Assembly: GCF_028476545.1 (NCBI RefSeq)
Contig: NW_026733198.1
Span: 1-64,000, forward strand
Origin: Physella acuta
Taxonomy: Eukaryota; Mollusca; Gastropoda; Physidae
Length of the DNA: 64,000 bases
Reading direction: 5' to 3'
In this document: positions 59,151-64,000 of the stretch, one piece after another
Layout of the letters: the number at the start of each line of letters is the position of its first letter
Position numbering within the stretch: the first letter of the stretch is position 1
Notes under the pieces: model-generated
What the model was told of the DNA's origin: nothing
The model's input: the letters and a program-made list of their open reading frames with translations, nothing else
The model's database searches: none
Position numbers and translations under genes: made by a program

Positions 59151-62100
59151 TGCCGTCAAGTCATCATAACCAAGCCAAATAACTGTCAAGCCATCAATAA
59201 AATCCTAAATCGTAGTCCAGTAATCATTAACAAGTCAAATAGTCGTCAAGTCATCAGTAGCAAATGAAAAAGTCGTCAAGTCGTTAGTAGGAAACAAAAA
59301 AGGCAAGTCATCAGTAGAAAGGCATATAGTGGTCAAGTCAAAAAACCGCCAAGTAACCAGTAGCAAGCCCAAAAGTCGTCAAGTAATAAATAGTGAGTAA
59401 AATAGTCGTCAAGTAATAAATAGCAGTCAATCTTGTCGTCAAGTTATCAGTAACAGTCCTAAAAACCTTCAAGTCATCAGCAGTAAGTCAATAGCCGTAG
59501 TCATCGTTAGCAAGCAAAATAGTCGTCAAGACATCAAAAGAAAGCAAAAAAAGTCGTCAGGTCATTAGTAGTCATATAGTCAAGTCAGTCGAGAAAGCCA
59601 AACAACCGCCAAGTCACCAGTAGTAAGCCTAAAGCCGTTAAGTCATAATTATGAAGCCAATCAGCCGTCAAGTTTTCATTAGCAAGGCAAATAGCCATCA
59701 AGTCATCAGCAGAATTTAAAGTAGTCGTCAAGTCATCACTAGCAACGTATAATGCCACTAAGTCATAAGCAGCAAGGGAAAAAGTCGTCAAGTCGTCAGA
59801 AGAAAGAAAAAAGTCAGCAAGTCATTTGTAATAAGTCAAGTCACCAGTAGGAAGCCCAAAAACCGTCAAGTAATAAATAGTTAGTCAAATAGTCGTCAAG
59901 TCATAAATAGCAAGTCAATCTAGTCGTCAAGTTATTAGTAACAATCCTAAAAACCGTCAAGTCTTCAGTTAGAAGCCAAACAGCCACAAAGTCATCAGTA
60001 GCAAGCAAAACAGTCGTCAAATCAAAATCAGTAAGTCAAATTGTTGTAAAGTCATCAACAAAAAGCAAAATAGTCGTCAAGTCATCAGTAGAAAGTCATA
60101 TAGTCGTCAAGTCATGAGGAGAAAGCCAAATAACCGCCAAGTCACCAGTAAGAAGCCAAACAGCCATCAAGTCATCAGTTGCAAGCAAATTAGTCGTCAA
60201 GTCATCGTTAGCAAGCAAAATAGTCGTCAAGTCATCAAAAGAAAGCAAAATAGTCGTCAAGTCATCAAAAGAAAGCAAAATAGTCGTCAAGTCATCAGTA
60301 GAAATTTAAAAAGTCGTCGTCATCAGTAGAAAGTCATATAGTCGTCAAGTCATGAGGAGAAAGCCAAATAACCGCCAAGTCACATATAAGAAGCCAAACA
60401 GCCATCAAGTCATTAATAGCAAGCAAATTAGTCGTCAAGTCATCAGAAATAAGTCAAATAGCCGTAAAGTCATCGTTAGCAAGCAAAATAGTCGTGAAGT
60501 CATCAAAAGAAAGCAAAATATTCGTCAAGTCATCAGTCGAAAATCAAAAAGTCGTCAAGTCGTCAATAGAAAGTCATATAGTCGTCAAGTCATGAGGAGA
60601 AAGCCAAATAATCGCCAAGTCACCAGTAAGAAGCCAAACAGCCATCAAGTCATTAATAGCAAGCAAATTAGTCGTCAAGTCATCAGAAGTAAGGCAAATA
60701 GCTGTAAAGTCATCGTTGGCAAGCAAAATAGTCGTCAAGTCATCAAAAGAAAGCAAAATAGTCAAGTCATCAGTAGAAAATCAAAAAGTCGTCAAGTTAT
60801 CAGTAGAAAGTCATATAGTCGTCAAGTCATTAGGAGAAAGCCAAACAACCGCCAAATCAGCAGTAAGAACCAAACAGCCATCAAATCATCAGTAGCAAGC
60901 TAAACAGTCGTCAAATCGACAGCAATAAGTCAAACAGTCGTAAAGTCATCGTTAGTAAGCAAAATAGTCGTAAATTCATCGTTAGCAAGCAAAAAGTCGT
61001 CAAGTCATCAAAAGAAAGCAAAATAGTCGTCAAGTCATCAGTAGAAAGTCATATAGTCGTCAAGTCATGAGGAGAAAGCCAAATAACCGCCAAGTCACCA
61101 GTAAGAAGCCAAACAGCCATCAAGTCATTAATAGCAAGCAAATTAGTCGTCAAATCATCAGCAGTAAGTCAAATAGCCGTAAAGTCATCGTTAGCAAGCA
61201 AGTAGTCGTCAAGTCATCAGCAGAAAATCAAAAAGTCGTCAAGTCATGAGGAGAAAGCCAAATAACCGCCAAGTCACCAGTAAGAAGCCAAGCAGCCATC
61301 GATTCATCAATAGCAAGCTAAACAGTCGTCAAATGAACAGCAATAAGTCAAACAGTCGTAAAGTCATCGTTAGTGAGCAAAATAGTCGTAAATTCATCGT
61401 TAGCAAGCAAAAAGTCGTCAAGTCATCAAAAGAAAGCAAAATAGTCGTCAAGTCATCAGTAGAAAATCAAAAAGTCGTCAAGTCATCAGTAGAAAGTCAT
61501 ATAGTCGTCAAGTCATGAGGAGAAAGCCAAATAACCGCCAAGTCACATATCAGAAGCAAAACAGCCATCAAGTCATTAATAGCAAGCAAATTAGTCGCCA
61601 AGTCATCAGAAATAAGTCAAATAGCCGTAAAGTCATCGTTAGCAAACACAATAGTCGTCAAGTCATCAAAAGAAAGCAAAATAGTCGTCAAGTCATCAAA
61701 AGAAAGCAAAATAGTGGCCAAGTCATCAGTAGAAATTCAAAAAGTCGTCGTCATTAGTAGAAAGTCATATAGTCGTCAAGTCATGAGGAGAAAGCCAAAT
61801 AACCGCCAAGTCACCAGTAAGAAGCCAAACAGCCATCAAGTCATTAATAGCAAGCAAATTAGTCGTCAAGTCATCAGAAATAAGTCAAATAGCAGTAAAG
61901 TCATCGTTAGCAAGCAAAATAGTCGTGAAGTCATCAAAAGAAAGCAAAATAGTCGTCAAGTCATCAGTAGAAAATCAAAAAGTCGTCAAGTCATCAGTAG
62001 AAAGTCATATAGTCGTCAAGTCATGAGGAGAAAGCCAAATAACCGCCAAGTCACCAGTAAGAAGCCAAACAGCCATCATGTCATTAATAGCAAGCAAATT

Positions 62101-64000
62101 AGTCGTCAAGTCATCAGAAGTAAGTCAAATAGCCGTAAAGTCATCATTGGCAAGCAAAATAGTCGTCAAGTCATCAAAAGAAAGCAAAATAGTCGTCAAG
62201 TCATCAGTAGAAAACAAAAAAGTCGTCAAGTCATCAGTAGAAAGTCATATAGTCGTCAAGTCATGAGGAGAAAGCCAAATAACCGCCAAGTCACCAGTAA
62301 GAAATCAAACAGCAATCAAGTCATTAATAGCAAGCAAATTAGTCGTCAAGTCATCAGAAATAAGTCAAATAGCCGTAAAGTCATGGTTAGCAAGCAAAAC
62401 AGTCGTGAAGTCATAAAAAGAAAGCAAAATAATCGTCAAGTCATCAGTAGAAAACCAATAAGTCGTTAAATCATCTGCAGAAAGTCATATAGTCGTCAAG
62501 TCATGAGGAGAAAGCCAAACAACCGCCAAATCAGCAGTAAGAAACCAAACAGCCATCAAGTCATCAGTAGCAAGCTAAACAGTCGTTAAATCGACAGCAG
62601 TAAGTCAAACAGTCTTAAAGTCATGGTTAGCAAGCAAAATAGTCGTCAAGTCATCAAAAGAAAGCAAAAAAGTCGTCAAGTCATCAGTAGAAAGTCATAT
62701 AGTCGTCAAGTCATGAAGAGAAAGCCAAACAACCGCCAGGTCACCAGTAAGAAGCCAAACAGCCATCAAGTCATCAATAGAAGGCAATTTAGTTGTCAAA
62801 TCATCAGCAGTCAGTCACATAGCCGTAAAGTCATCGTTAGTGAGAAAAATAGTCGTAAATTCATCGTTAGCAAGCAAAAAGTCGTCAAGTCATCAAAAGA
62901 AAGCAAAATAGTCGTCAAGTCATCAAAAGAAAACAAAATAGTCGTCAAGTCATCAGTAGAAAACTAAAAAGTCGTCAAGTCATCAGTAGAAAGTCATATA
63001 GTCGTCAAGTTATGAAGAGAAAGCCAAACAACCGCCAAGTCACCCGTAAGAAGCCAAACAGCCATCAAGTCATCAATAGAAGGCAAATTAGTCGTCAAGT
63101 CATCAGCAGTAAGTCAAATAGCCGTAAAGTCATCGTTAGCAAGCAAAATAGTCGTCAAGTCATCAAAAGAAAGTAAAATAGTCGTCAAGTCATCAAAAGA
63201 AAGCAAAATAGTCGTCAAGTCATCAGTAGAAAATCAAAAAGTCGTCAAGTCATCAGTAGAAAGTCATATAGTCGTCAAGTCATGAGGAGAAAGCCAAATA
63301 ACCGCAAAGTCACAAGTAAGAAATCAAAAAGCCATCAAGTCATTAATAGTAAGCAAATTAGTCGTCAAGTCATCAGAAGTAAGTCAAATAGCCGTAAAGT
63401 CATCGTTGTCAAGCAAAACAGTCGTCAAGTAATCAAAAGAAAGCAAAATAGTCGTCAAGTCATCAGTAAAAAATCAAAAAGTCGTCATGTCATCAGTAGA
63501 AAGTCATATAGTCGTTAAGTCATGAGGAGAAAGCCAAATAACCGCAAAGTCACCAGTAAGAAGCCAAACAGCCATCAAGTCATCAATAGAATGCAAATTT
63601 GTCGTCAAATCATCAACAGTAAGTCAAATAGCCGTAAAGTCATCGTTAGCAAGCAAAATAGTCGTCAAGTCATAAAAGAAAGCAAAATATTCGTCAAGTC
63701 ATCAGTAGAAAATCAAAAAAGTCTTCAAGTCATCATTAGAAATTCATATAGTCGTCAAGTCATGAGGAGAAAGCCAAATAACCGCCAAGTCACCAGTAAG
63801 AAGCCAAACAGCCATCAAGTCATTAATAGCAAGCAAATTAGTCGTCAAGTCATCAGAAGTAAGTCAAATAGCCGTAAAGTCATCGTTAGCAAGCAAAATA
63901 GTCGTCACGTCATCAAAAGAAAGCAAAATAGTCGTCATGTCATCAAAAGAAAGCAAAATATTCGTCAAGTCATCAGTAGAAAATCAAAAAGTATTCAAGT
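59151..64000. repeat. 30-bp satellite with 240-bp higher-order repeat
   Basis: The base unit is about 30 bp, for example AGTCGTCAAGTCATCAGTAG plus AAAGCAAAAT. From about 60100 it is ordered into higher-order units that begin ATGAGGAGAAAGCCAAA (60114, 60352, 60592, 61067, 61246, 61515, 61783, 62023, 62263, 62503, 63282, 63522, 63762; variants at about 60826, 62716 and 63014). Because 30 is a multiple of three, frames stay open: a basic ten-residue repeat (SRQVISRKSK-like) on plus and DDLTTILLSF-like on minus. There is no independent sign of translation. The array runs off the window. Confidence 0.95.

Noticed and set aside
60114-63518. Basic repeat frames up to 251 codons
   Set aside because: They are a by-product of the 30-bp satellite unit. 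The minus strand is equally open and there is no promoter or exon context.

Overview
This is a window of AT-rich animal nuclear DNA with spliced genes, long introns, dispersed SINEs and MITEs, microsatellites and satellite arrays. A mollusc, probably a heterobranch gastropod, is my best guess. That rests on the tRNA-derived SINE types, the scattered CTAGATCTAG and TAGGCCTA motifs and the metazoan gene content, not on a species-level match. No prokaryotic, CRISPR, rRNA or intact virus-like feature was seen.

Three protein genes are supported. (1) Minus strand, 16.9 to 4.0 kb: a ten-exon FASTK-family gene, best matched to FASTKD1, a mitochondrial RNA-metabolism protein with a C-terminal RAP domain. 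(2) Plus strand, 18.5 to 21.1 kb: a complete four-exon sigma-1 receptor gene (SIGMAR1), head-to-head with gene 1. (3) Minus strand, 44.5 to 39.2 kb: a four-exon gene of unrecognised orthology. Its 755-residue product has an acylation-type N-terminus (MGNAC), about five ankyrin repeats, six near-identical 31-residue units each carrying RRNSS, and an acidic tail. A possible terminal exon of a fourth gene lies on the minus strand near 27.7 kb.

The rest is mostly repeats. At least sixteen short hAT-type elements can be delimited, most by 8-bp target-site duplications. Several contain poly-G modules or (TA)n microsatellites. Two tRNA-derived SINE families are present, one of them dimeric. A composite repeat with an internally deleted LINE fragment occurs at 23.9-26.3 kb and again at 35.1-36.7 kb. 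The SIGMAR1 3'UTR has a diverged second copy at 26.3-27.5 kb.

Minisatellites lie inside or beside the genes: at the RAP-exon splice donor, directly after the ankyrin-gene stop codon, and as the coding 31-residue array. From 55.6 kb to the right edge the sequence is satellite DNA in three successive blocks. They have a 16-bp unit, an approximately 93-bp unit with higher-order duplications, and a 30-bp unit organised into 240-bp higher-order repeats.

Exon boundaries were read by eye from splice consensus, reading phase and protein similarity recalled from memory. No alignment or transcript data were available.
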